A DNA stretch of 6,725 nt from UBA4722 sp041690995 (GCA_041690995.1 JBEPVM010000064.1:1-6725), one strand, 5' to 3'. Shown: positions 1 through 6,725, numbered from the stretch's first letter. Numbers and translations are program-made. The notes: generated by a model from the sequence alone, not told the origin.

Positions 1-731
1 ATGGCACATCGGTACGCGATAAATTAATGACTGCATTGGTCGGTCGTATTCCAGTAAAAGGCGTTGTCACTGATCCTTATCCTTTTAAAATCGTGATTTC
101 GGACGATAACCTGGCCGCCAATGGATTGCGTATTCCCCACTTGCTGCAAATGATTGTGAGTGGCTATTGTGAAGGCGATTTGAATTTAATGAGTGTGAGA
201 GGTTGGATTACATCGCTCACCTTTGTGTTTGAGGATGGCACGATTTCTTCAACCACCTCTAATGATAATGATATTGGTAATTACACTAAATCGAATAGCC
301 TCGGCTATCTTTCCGACCAATACGGTAATCCCTTTATTCGTGGGAAATTAATTACAAATGCCCCTGCTTATCTGGCAGGTAGCGTGGCTCTCAATTCGGG
401 GGTCGGGGCTGCCAATGCGTATGCACAATCTCAAACAACAAGCTCTAATACGGTACTTGGCGGCGCTCTCTCCTCCGTCACGGGTTCTCAGGGAAAATAT
501 GTGGCGGGACAAGCCATGTCAAGTGCCGCAAATGGCGTACAGCAATGGTGGCATGATCGTGAAGAGCAATCATTCGATGCGATTTATGTGGCACCCGTCG
601 ATGAAAAAAACAGGTTCGTTGAAATCGCGGTGAACTTTGCGAAAGAAATCCATATTGATTATGACCCCAAGGGGAGGAAATTGAATTATGCAGAGGATAA
701 TAATATTTCTATTAATCACGGGCTCGATTAG
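1..731 (+). CDS. TraB/VirB10-like ICE conjugation protein, C-terminal part (TIGR03752 / PFL_4705 family), 5' partial
   Basis: This is the C-terminal part of the TraB/VirB10-like scaffold of a GI-type conjugative type IV secretion system, which links the inner membrane to the outer-membrane core complex. The frame is open to the left window edge: the codons before the ATG at 27 read GTSVRDKL and run into MTALVGRIPVKG, a block internal to this family. The true start and the N-terminal membrane/coiled-coil half therefore lie outside the window, and ATG27 is not the start. Visible family features are TALVGR.PVKG, DPYPFK and NLAANG near the left, then VRGWITSLTFVFEDGT. A Gly/Ala/Ser-rich stretch follows at about 360-540, resembling the projection segment of VirB10-like proteins. 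The closing block is FDAIYVAP...EIHIDYDPKGRKLNY. The last 44 bases overlap the lipoprotein gene. Family assignment is from recalled motifs, not a search. Confidence 0.85.
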   Translation, partial: GTSVRDKLMTALVGRIPVKGVVTDPYPFKIVISDDNLAANGLRIPHLLQMIVSGYCEGDLNLMSVRGWITSLTFVFEDGTISSTTSNDNDIGNYTKSNSLGYLSDQYGNPFIRGKLITNAPAYLAGSVALNSGVGAANAYAQSQTTSSNTVLGGALSSVTGSQGKYVAGQAMSSAANGVQQWWHDREEQSFDAIYVAPVDEKNRFVEIAVNFAKEIHIDYDPKGRKLNYAEDNNISINHGLD

Positions 732-1041
732 TTTATCAGGCTGTAGCAGCCTGTCAGGTAATGTCGTGCCAGAGAAAGGGCCCACCATGGAACAAGTCTA
801 TGACAGTATGGAAATAACAGATGCGGCAGAAAAAACAAAGCCCTACCCAGTCCATGTCAACGACAAAACACTTTTACCGTCCAATGCAATAGAGACAGCA
901 TTTCATAAAGTGCCAAATCCTGAATTGAAAATGTATGTGTATCCGCATTTAGCAGGAAAGGATGAATTGCCTGTACCAGGATATTACACGGTGTTTAACG
1001 CTTACACACAAGATCATTACATGCTATCGCATGAATACTAA
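688..1041 (+). CDS. Conjugative transfer region lipoprotein (TIGR03751 family)
   Basis: A 117-residue predicted lipoprotein. Residues 1-18 form a short signal peptide (MQR followed by a hydrophobic IIIFLLITGSISL core) ending in the lipobox LSGC, with Cys19 as the lipidation site, so it should be anchored to a membrane, probably the outer one. The mature part contains PTMEQVYDSM near its start and NPELKMYVYPHLA followed by VPGYYTVF and a C-terminal HYMLSHEY. This order fits the small lipoprotein that lies between the TraB-like protein and the TraC ATPase in ICEs of this type, by analogy with VirB7/TraV lipoproteins that stabilise the outer-membrane core. The start at 688 is supported by GGGGAGG at 671-677, ten bases upstream and inside the TraB-like gene. 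The 44-base overlap suggests translational coupling within one operon. Its exact function in the family is not well established. Confidence 0.85.
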   Translation: MQRIIIFLLITGSISLSGCSSLSGNVVPEKGPTMEQVYDSMEITDAAEKTKPYPVHVNDKTLLPSNAIETAFHKVPNPELKMYVYPHLAGKDELPVPGYYTVFNAYTQDHYMLSHEY

Positions 1042-1215
1042 GAAACAGAAGCTAAGAAAGCTTGATATAAAGGCCATCTTAAGAAATCGAGTAAATCTTC
1101 AAGTAAATTTTTATTTTGTTGGACTTTAAATATCAAACCTTTTTTTGTTAATAACCTACAATATTTAAAAAAATACTCGTATTTCCTACAGACAAACATA
1201 ATCATTTGTGTAGAA

Positions 1216-1245
1216 TTCACGAATCTCATGCCTAAGATGTATGAT
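1216..1245 (+). promoter_or_regulatory. Candidate sigma70-type promoter for the TIR-NACHT gene
   Basis: TTCACG (1216-1221) and TATGAT (1240-1245) are separated by 18 bases; the boxes match the sigma70 consensus at 4/6 and 5/6 positions. They lie 41 bases before the ATG at 1287. The surrounding 1042-1286 gap is AT-rich, so chance matches are likely. Its placement would let the cargo gene be expressed independently of the transfer operon. Confidence 0.3.
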
Positions 1246-1273
1246 AGAAAATAGATGGGCTTAGTTATTTTTT

Positions 1274-1278
1274 AGGAG
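1274..1278 (+). promoter_or_regulatory. Ribosome binding site of the TIR-NACHT gene
   Basis: AGGAG, eight bases before the ATG at 1287. It fixes the start of the 1669-residue protein at 1287 rather than at the second ATG a few codons downstream (MPDARM), which lacks a comparable site. Confidence 0.75.
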
Positions 1279-1286
1279 TTATAAAG

Positions 1287-4200
1287 ATGCCAGATGCACG
1301 CATGGATTCGTCTGAAGAAGAAAAAGAATCATCTGAGGCTGTAAAGCAGGCATTTGTTTTGTCATTCTCACCTGATGTAGAAATAAGACCTGTTGAGCAA
1401 CCAGAAAGAAATCTTTGTGCAGATAACTCGTCTGGCCACTATAAGCATCACGTTTTTATCTCACACAGAGGAAAATACAAACCAGAAGTCGCTTTTCCAA
1501 TCATGGCGATCTTTACCTATTTTTGCGATATAAAATTTGCTGCGTTTGATGAAGTAACATTAGAGATAGGAAACACCAATTGTAAAGTCATATCAAAAGC
1601 CCTTTCAGAATCTGTCCACTGTTTGGCACTCATTAGTGACGATTTTTTTGAAAGTAAGTGGACAATAGCAGAAGTGGGTGCTTTTTTTGAGGCAATCGAA
1701 AAAGAAGGTACTCAAAGTCAACGAAAGGTTATTCCTCTTTTTATCGGTTTATCACCAGGCGATTGCGGTTCATTGAATATGAGCGGTTATTGTGATAAAA
1801 ATGGTGTTCCTCTGTCAGAAGAGGTGCTTCACTATCGCCAGAAAATCGCAAAGCAATTGAGTGCATTAAGCGGTCGTGAACAAGCTCGGTCTCTAACTCT
1901 AGGGAAAGAATCTGTAGAAGATTTTATTCTTAAACAGATGCCAGATCTTATGAAAAACCACTTACGTGTTGAAAACAATCCGGTATTATTGCCCGAGTTT
2001 CATCATGATATTAATCCAGTATTACTAAGGTATGTTTATCGCGAAGCTGTTTCTTATTATAAGAAAGTACATGGTAAAGTGAATATGACCAATCTACTTG
2101 AATTGTTAAGAAAGCAGCGTTTACAAACCAGCTTACGTGCAGGGTATGAGCCACATCGTTACTTAGCGCGGTTATTTGATAAAAGAGAAACAGACATCCT
2201 TATAGCTGACAGTTTTATTAACTTGGCCTTGATTAAAGAAAAGGAGCATAGAAAAAAAGAAAAAAGCTTAGGTGGTGGTGCAAATCTGGAAGAAAAAGAT
2301 GAAAATAAAAAAGAATTTATTGATGAACGAATGGCCAGTCATGAAGAATTATACGTAGTAAGAGAACCTTTGGCATTGAATCAATTATTTGAACCTAATG
2401 ATGATACGCAAACGCCTAATAAGCTTTTAATCTTAGGTCGTGCAGGGATTGGGAAAAGCGTGTTATGTCAATATCTAGCTGTGCAATGGGCATTTGAGTC
2501 TGAATCTACAGATGAAGAACAGAAAGGAGAACTCGGAAATTATTTGCGCCAAAAATTTGATGCGGTATTTTGGGTACGATTGAGAGAAGTCGCTGCTGGG
2601 TCGCCCGCTCATGATACGGTAGCTAAAGTAATTAACCAGTTTTGTTTAAGAGGTCTGAATAACCTTTCCCTTGAAGAACTAGACTTTTATATTAAATCAC
2701 GGAGCAAGAAAATTCTTTTTATTTTGGATGGTTATGATGAAATCACAGATTCTATTGGATATGATCGTTGTACTCACTTGACTAATTTTTTAAATGAACT
2801 AGCCACGAATCAGCATGAAAATATTTTGATAACCTCGCGTCCCCTGGCTATTGACACATTAGGACAGGGCAGGATTACATTTAATAGAAAGTTAGAAAAC
2901 ATCGGATTTACGAATGAAAACATCGAAGCTTATGTTCGTCTTTTTATGACAGACGCTAAAAAGCCAGATCAAGCTGAGCCCATGTTAAAATTTTTAAAAA
3001 CTCATCCTAGCATATGGGGAATTGCACATATTCCGATCAACTTAAATCTTTTAAATTGGTCATGGTTAGAAGGAGATTTAAAATTTAAAGAAGGGCAAAT
3101 CATTACCCTTTCAAAATTATACCAACTGATTGTCGATCGTGTACAGATAACGTATGCTGAAAAATCAAGCCAGCTAAGCAAAAGAGAGGATGGTACATTT
3201 GTTCCCGATAAGCAGGTGGACGAGTTTTTGCAAAATTTAGCCTACCTTGCTATGCAAGATGAATCTTTATTAATTCCAAAAAGTCAATTAAAACAGGCTT
3301 TAGAGAAAACGCTGAAAAAATATCATTCAGACTATCATGAATATCATTGCATTGAAACTAATCAAATGCAATTACAGCTACTAAAATCTGCCACTAATAA
3401 ACTAGGTTTTTTAAGAGGCATACAAGAAGATAGCCTAGATCCACTTGATCAGCATCATTATTTTATTCATTTGAGTTTTCAGGAATTTTATGCAGCAAAG
3501 TATATCACACGGATTTTAAGCAACCCGATAGAAAACGAAGAGAAAATTCGTGTGATTCAACATATCATCACAGAAAAATATATGCCACGTTATCAATTAA
3601 TGTTATGGATGACAGTAGGATTGTTATATCAACAAGGTGTACAACAAGGACGAGAATTTTCAGCATTAGAACAATTTTGGCAAGCTATTTTGTCAGAACC
3701 CAGAGATATCCTAGGGTTTCATCATATGGTTTTAGTGATGCATTGTTTGGATGAATGTGAAGCAGATCAAAGCTTAGCTTTGCATAAGGCATTAATCGAA
3801 CAGCACTTGCAATGGCTCCACGCTTATTGCGATTCTTATGGGACTTATGGCGGATATGGCGGAAGGAGGTATGAGCTTTATGATCGTGAATTAGCGTGTT
3901 GTCCTCTATTACAAGGCTCAAAACTGGTAGTTGATTACTGGCTAAAAATATTACAAGATGAGGAAAAGCGTGTAAGGCAAAATGTAATGCAACGTCCAAG
4001 GCAAGCATTTAAAGAAGCGTTTAAAAAATTAGGCCAGCTTCAAAATCCTAGTGAAACAGTCGTTATAACGCTCTTTAATGCTTTAAAAGATAAAGACTGG
4101 TCTATAAAACACAGTGCATTTGAGGAGTTACGTTATCTTGAAAATCCCAGTAAACTGTTGATCGTGACATTTTTAAATGCCTCCAAAGACAAAGATAGGT

Positions 4201-6296
4201 GGATAAGAAACCACGCGATTTTAGCATTAGGTCGGCTTCAAAATGTTAATCGATTGGTGATTACGGTACTCCTCACTGCGTTAAAGGATGAAGACAAAGG
4301 AATAAGTAAAAATGCACTTCAAATATTAGATAGTTTCAATTTTAAATATAAGCTAAGAAATCCCAAGAAAGCGATGATCACGGCCCTCTTGAAGGCTTTA
4401 AAAGACGAAAATAAACAGGTAAGGCAAAAAGCCGTGGAGCTATTAGCATATCTTCTAAATTGCAGTGGAACATTCATCACAGCGCTTGTGAATGCCTCAA
4501 AAAATGAAGATGTGGAAGTAAGCCATTCCGCAATTTTAACATTAAGTCAACATCAAAATCCCGCTAATGCCTTAAAATATAAAAACAATGGAATTATAAA
4601 TAATTACACAGCTAAGAAGGCGTTAGAGCATCCTTCTCAAAGTTCTTCTGAAACAATAATCAGGGTTCTCAAAGAAGCCTTAAGCTATAAAATGAGAGAT
4701 GTAGATGTAAGGGAAATTACAGTTACAACGTTACGTCGACTTCCAAACCCTAATAAACTTATGGTTCACCTACTGCTCGATTTTTTTGAAGATAATAATA
4801 GGAATAAGTATTCTAATCCTTATAAGAGGCCTCATATAATAGCGGATGAAAACGATGCTGTTATTGCTATACTAGCTCCTCTGGAAACAGATCAGATTGC
4901 TATTGTTTTTGAAAGACTAATGCATAGTAGGTTGCTTTCTATTTATTTATCAAGTTTTTTTAAAGAAAATCATTTATTCTGTATAGATCATGAAAATAAA
5001 CAACTCATTCTTTCTCTCTACAATAAAATCCATAAGATTTCTTCTTTTTCCCATGAGATGCTAATCCATTTAGAAAAGCAAATCAGAAATGTTGCTAAAG
5101 AGCGAGAATATCCTTTAGATATTATTGATGGAAAAGAAGTTCGCGTATTACAGGAGCAAATAAAAGGATCGCATTTTCCTGCCGTTTCTAGCAGTTCTCG
5201 TAGTAGTCAAGAGACTCCTTTGAATGCTTATCAAAGAGTAAAGGCCTCTAAAAATGGAGAGTATGAAGCTTTTGTTAGAAGTTTACCTGAAGACAGCCAA
5301 ATGCAATGCATATTTTCCACGCATTATCTGCAGAAAATCTGTCCACAAGAAAGAATGCTAAACGATGGTGCTGCTATTGAAGAAAAGGAATTGCCGCAAC
5401 TACTACCGTCTTCAAACGCTGCTGCTGCATTAGTCTCTTCGCCTGCTGTGCTTTTTAACAGTAACAGAAGCGGTTATCTAAGTAAGAGAAAAGAACCAAA
5501 TCCCTTTTCAACGAATGAGGCACAGCAAGACGGACAAGAAGATGACACGGTGATGAGAGATGCTATACAGAGAGAAGACGAGAGATCAGTCCAACGAGGG
5601 ATGGAATTAAGTCAACTTACTCAACAACGAGATATATTCCAAGAGTGGATAAGCGCCCCTCAAAAGAGGGGAAAAACCGTTCCTAGTAAAGAAGCAGAAA
5701 CTTATAAGAATGTCTTAGATCGTATTACTAAATTAGAATCCACAGAAGTTTTGAATAAGAGAAGAAAAACAGGTCACTCTTCTGAACAAAAAGAATGGGT
5801 GCCTCAGAATGAAGTGAGAGCAGAGCCTGCAAGAGCAGTAGCAGTATCTCATGCTGAAGAGGTATCACGCAGAGAACCCACTTCCTCTCCCAAGATGTTT
5901 TCAAATGAATCTGAGAAGCAAATATTAAAAAGATTAAAAGCTATTTTAGATGATTTTAATCATTGTGAGATAGAAGAAGAGGCCATGCGACACGCGATTT
6001 GTGCTTTCTTAGAGTCTTTTAAGAACGGAGGGTCTAGTTATTCTTTAAATAGCAACCGAATGTTTCGTATCATCCAGAAACTCTTATACCCAGAAAAAAT
6101 AGTATTTAAAACACCGGAGGCCATCGTAAAGTGTACCATTTCAGGTGAAATTCCCGAAACAGAAAAAGATAAAATCAGAAAAAAAGTAGCAGATAGCGAA
6201 TTTTACAATGTATTTTTTGAAGAAATAGCCAAACGTCTTGGCATTAAGTTCTTTCTTGCAGATGAAAATGTACAGCAATTCTCACATGTCATGTAG
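1287..6296 (+). CDS. Large NLR-like STAND protein: TIR - NACHT - HEAT-like repeats - C-terminal extension
   Basis: Predicted 1669-residue cytoplasmic protein, with no signal peptide or clear membrane helix. A TIR domain spans about residues 53-200: strand A HHVFISHRG (54-62), BB-loop region AFDE (86-89), and SKWTIAEV, in which E129 sits four residues after W125, the place of the catalytic glutamate of NAD-cleaving TIRs. A helical linker (about 228-360) ends in a charged stretch. The NACHT domain has Walker A GRAGIGKS (384-391), Walker B ILFILDGYDE (476-485) and sensor TSRP (516-519). HLSFQEFYAAKYI (728-740) is the usual C-terminal segment of NACHT proteins. HEAT-like repeats occupy about 917-1170. 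Residues 1295-1540 look disordered, and 1540-1669 form a helical domain I do not recognise. By family, bacterial NACHT proteins with TIR effectors are anti-phage sensors that oligomerise and deplete NAD+. A host-directed effector is the alternative. The gene is uninterrupted, is more AT-rich than the transfer genes and looks acquired. Confidence 0.88.
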   Translation: MPDARMDSSEEEKESSEAVKQAFVLSFSPDVEIRPVEQPERNLCADNSSGHYKHHVFISHRGKYKPEVAFPIMAIFTYFCDIKFAAFDEVTLEIGNTNCKVISKALSESVHCLALISDDFFESKWTIAEVGAFFEAIEKEGTQSQRKVIPLFIGLSPGDCGSLNMSGYCDKNGVPLSEEVLHYRQKIAKQLSALSGREQARSLTLGKESVEDFILKQMPDLMKNHLRVENNPVLLPEFHHDINPVLLRYVYREAVSYYKKVHGKVNMTNLLELLRKQRLQTSLRAGYEPHRYLARLFDKRETDILIADSFINLALIKEKEHRKKEKSLGGGANLEEKDENKKEFIDERMASHEELYVVREPLALNQLFEPNDDTQTPNKLLILGRAGIGKSVLCQYLAVQWAFESESTDEEQKGELGNYLRQKFDAVFWVRLREVAAGSPAHDTVAKVINQFCLRGLNNLSLEELDFYIKSRSKKILFILDGYDEITDSIGYDRCTHLTNFLNELATNQHENILITSRPLAIDTLGQGRITFNRKLENIGFTNENIEAYVRLFMTDAKKPDQAEPMLKFLKTHPSIWGIAHIPINLNLLNWSWLEGDLKFKEGQIITLSKLYQLIVDRVQITYAEKSSQLSKREDGTFVPDKQVDEFLQNLAYLAMQDESLLIPKSQLKQALEKTLKKYHSDYHEYHCIETNQMQLQLLKSATNKLGFLRGIQEDSLDPLDQHHYFIHLSFQEFYAAKYITRILSNPIENEEKIRVIQHIITEKYMPRYQLMLWMTVGLLYQQGVQQGREFSALEQFWQAILSEPRDILGFHHMVLVMHCLDECEADQSLALHKALIEQHLQWLHAYCDSYGTYGGYGGRRYELYDRELACCPLLQGSKLVVDYWLKILQDEEKRVRQNVMQRPRQAFKEAFKKLGQLQNPSETVVITLFNALKDKDWSIKHSAFEELRYLENPSKLLIVTFLNASKDKDRWIRNHAILALGRLQNVNRLVITVLLTALKDEDKGISKNALQILDSFNFKYKLRNPKKAMITALLKALKDENKQVRQKAVELLAYLLNCSGTFITALVNASKNEDVEVSHSAILTLSQHQNPANALKYKNNGIINNYTAKKALEHPSQSSSETIIRVLKEALSYKMRDVDVREITVTTLRRLPNPNKLMVHLLLDFFEDNNRNKYSNPYKRPHIIADENDAVIAILAPLETDQIAIVFERLMHSRLLSIYLSSFFKENHLFCIDHENKQLILSLYNKIHKISSFSHEMLIHLEKQIRNVAKEREYPLDIIDGKEVRVLQEQIKGSHFPAVSSSSRSSQETPLNAYQRVKASKNGEYEAFVRSLPEDSQMQCIFSTHYLQKICPQERMLNDGAAIEEKELPQLLPSSNAAAALVSSPAVLFNSNRSGYLSKRKEPNPFSTNEAQQDGQEDDTVMRDAIQREDERSVQRGMELSQLTQQRDIFQEWISAPQKRGKTVPSKEAETYKNVLDRITKLESTEVLNKRRKTGHSSEQKEWVPQNEVRAEPARAVAVSHAEEVSRREPTSSPKMFSNESEKQILKRLKAILDDFNHCEIEEEAMRHAICAFLESFKNGGSSYSLNSNRMFRIIQKLLYPEKIVFKTPEAIVKCTISGEIPETEKDKIRKKVADSEFYNVFFEEIAKRLGIKFFLADENVQQFSHVM
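4035..4742 (+). repeat. HEAT-like repeat array encoded within the TIR-NACHT gene (residues about 917-1152)
   Basis: The translation shows units of 33-34 residues (one about 39) following the pattern L-x-NP-x4-I/V-x2-L-x2-AlKDkD-x2-I/V-x3-A-x3-L-x-L. Units start near residues 917, 951, 984, 1023 and 1057. A degenerate insert follows (about 1090-1120), then another unit at 1121 and a partial one at 1153. Shared pieces include NALKDKD, NASKDKD, TALKDED, KALKDEN and NASKNED. Paired amphipathic helices of this kind form HEAT/Armadillo-like solenoids, which serve as ligand-sensing or protein-binding modules in NLR-like proteins. The repeats are clear in protein but diverged in DNA, so they are not recent duplications. 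Confidence 0.75.
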
Positions 6297-6484
6297 CATA
6301 CAAAATTCTGTAAACGTCAATTAAACAATCTACTTCAAGATACTCTTACTTTTTTTACGCTCTATTCTTTCATCAAGAAAGATAGACAACGCTGCACATT
6401 GACGCAACCTATCCATCCATTACCACTCTTTTTTTATTTTTAAAAAATTTTAAATCCGAATTGAAATTTAATATAGGAAAAGAT
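6297..6484 (+). other. AT-rich gap between the cargo gene and traC; no gene seen
   Basis: These 188 bases hold no convincing gene. There are T runs at about 6350-6356 and 6429-6440, an A/T-only stretch just before traC, and a weak 6-bp hairpin (6366-6371 with 6377-6382, loop ATCAA) without a following T run. In related elements the lipoprotein and the ATPase gene are nearly contiguous, so this gap and 1042-1286 probably came with the cargo gene and mark the edges of the insertion. Confidence 0.5.
6475..6478 (+). promoter_or_regulatory. Ribosome binding site of the traC-like gene
   Basis: AGGA, six bases before the ATG at 6485. It favours ATG6485 (protein beginning MFKNRHTK) over the upstream in-frame TTG at 6461, which is preceded only by A/T-rich sequence. 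Confidence 0.6.
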
Positions 6485-6700
6485 ATGTTTAAAAATCGCC
6501 ATACAAAATCGTCTGTCACACGTAAAGAGATGAAGGATTCGTATCAATCGCGTCCCTCTTTGATTGAGCGATTACCCTGGTGTGATTACAATGAAAAGTA
6601 TAAATGCTTTTTATTAGAAGATAAGAACAGTTTAGGGGTTTGTTTCAAAATCACGCCGATTGCATGTGAAGTGCATATTCGCACGTTCCGTGAACACTGA
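6485..6700 (+). pseudogene. TraC-like conjugation ATPase (TIGR03744 / PFL_4706 family), N-terminal fragment cut off by an insertion sequence
   Basis: TraC/VirB4-type ATPases power pilus assembly and DNA transfer at the inner-membrane face of the secretion channel and are usually 800-950 residues long. Only the N-terminus is present here. The segment RPSLIERLPWCDYNEKYKCF followed by LLEDKNSLGVCFKITPIACE matches the opening block of this family (PSF.DLLPW..Y, FLLEDG.SVG..FEL.PV..E), and the gene sits next in order after the TIGR03752 and TIGR03751 genes. Native homology ends near codon 62 (base 6670). The remaining residues (VHIRTFREH and the TGA at 6698-6700) are encoded by the adjoining insertion-sequence end. 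Neither other frame resumes the family sequence in the remaining bases, so this is not a simple frameshift. The Walker motifs lie well beyond the break. The rest of the gene may continue on the far side of the element, outside the window. Confidence 0.7.
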
Positions 6701-6725
6701 TTCGCATAGCATCGTGAACACCCAT
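6672..6725. mobile_element. Terminus of a probable IS21-family insertion sequence (element continues past the window)
   Basis: The sequence begins with TG and carries two tandem imperfect units: ATTCGCA at 6677-6683 and 6700-6706, and CGTGAACAC at 6689-6697 and 6713-6721, with a period of 23-24 bases. Several short repeats of about 20 bp near each end, and tips beginning 5'-TG, are typical of IS21-family elements. Read on the minus strand, the repeated GTGTTCACG core resembles ends I recall from that family. The traC homology stops exactly where these repeats begin. The transposase genes (istA/istB) and the far end lie outside the window, so the family call and the boundary at 6672 are inference; orientation cannot be decided. 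Confidence 0.6.

Noticed and set aside
358..788. Open frames overlapping the TraB-like gene (358-633 plus strand, 570-788 minus strand)
   Set aside because: Both are out-of-frame shadows of the TraB-like and lipoprotein genes, whose family motifs settle the real frames.
1038..1229. A 63-codon open frame on the minus strand in the gap after the lipoprotein gene
   Set aside because: It has no properly spaced ribosome binding site, its composition simply mirrors AT-rich intergenic sequence, and it resembles no protein I recognise.
3685..4008. A 107-codon open frame on the minus strand inside the TIR-NACHT gene
   Set aside because: It lies wholly antisense to a well-supported coding region and shows no recognisable domain.
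6366..6382. Hairpin TCTTTC-ATCAA-GAAAGA as a terminator of the cargo gene
   Set aside because: The stem is only six mostly A-T pairs and no T run follows on either strand, so it is not a convincing intrinsic terminator.
6315..6404. Inverted pair CGTCAAT (6315-6321) and ATTGACG (6398-6404) as ends of a small mobile element
   Set aside because: Seven bases matching over about 90 bases of AT-rich DNA is expected by chance, and no target duplication flanks them.
6461..6484. TTG at 6461 as the start of the TraC-like protein
   Set aside because: No ribosome binding site precedes it, whereas AGGA sits six bases before the ATG at 6485.
6671..6725. A frameshift in traC near the right edge instead of an insertion
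   Set aside because: The one other frame open to the edge (reading CIFARSVNTDSHS) does not resemble the expected continuation of the family, while the tandem repeats explain the break.
1..6725. CRISPR array, tRNA or rRNA gene, integrase or attachment site
   Set aside because: I saw no regularly spaced direct repeats with spacers, no tRNA-like cloverleaf and no recombinase motifs. The window is interior to the element.

Overview
The window is a piece of an integrative conjugative element (ICE) of the Haemophilus ICEHin1056 / Pseudomonas PFGI-1 type (GI-type type IV secretion), carrying one very large cargo gene. The host is most likely a gammaproteobacterium. The AT-rich cargo with eukaryote-like domains (TIR, NACHT, HEAT-like repeats) recalls Legionellales or related amoeba-associated bacteria. 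That placement is inference from the style of the sequence; no taxonomic marker gene is present.

Layout: (1) From the left edge to 731 is the C-terminal part of a TraB/VirB10-like ICE protein (TIGR03752 / PFL_4705 family), cut off by the window start. (2) At 688-1041 a small lipoprotein (TIGR03751 family) overlaps the end of the TraB-like gene. (3) At 1042-1286 is an AT-rich gap with a candidate promoter and a good ribosome binding site at its right end. (4) At 1287-6296 is a 1669-residue protein with the order TIR - helical linker - NACHT ATPase - winged-helix-like segment - HEAT-like repeats - long low-complexity linker - C-terminal helical domain. (5) At 6297-6484 is another AT-rich gap. 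(6) From 6485 comes the N-terminus of a TraC-like conjugation ATPase (TIGR03744 / PFL_4706 family), which stops after about 62 native codons where the terminal repeats of what looks like an IS21-family insertion sequence begin (about 6672 to the right edge).

In related ICEs the TraB-like protein, the lipoprotein and the TraC ATPase are consecutive. The TIR-NACHT-HEAT gene therefore appears to have been inserted into the transfer operon between the lipoprotein and the ATPase. The two flanking transfer genes are parts of one envelope-spanning secretion machine. The cargo gene is built like bacterial NLR-type (STAND) immune proteins: N-terminal NADase-type TIR effector, NACHT oligomerisation switch and C-terminal repeat sensor. 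An alternative is a secreted effector for a eukaryotic host, hinted at by a basic KRRK patch in a C-terminal disordered tail. Because traC looks interrupted, this copy of the element may no longer be able to transfer itself.
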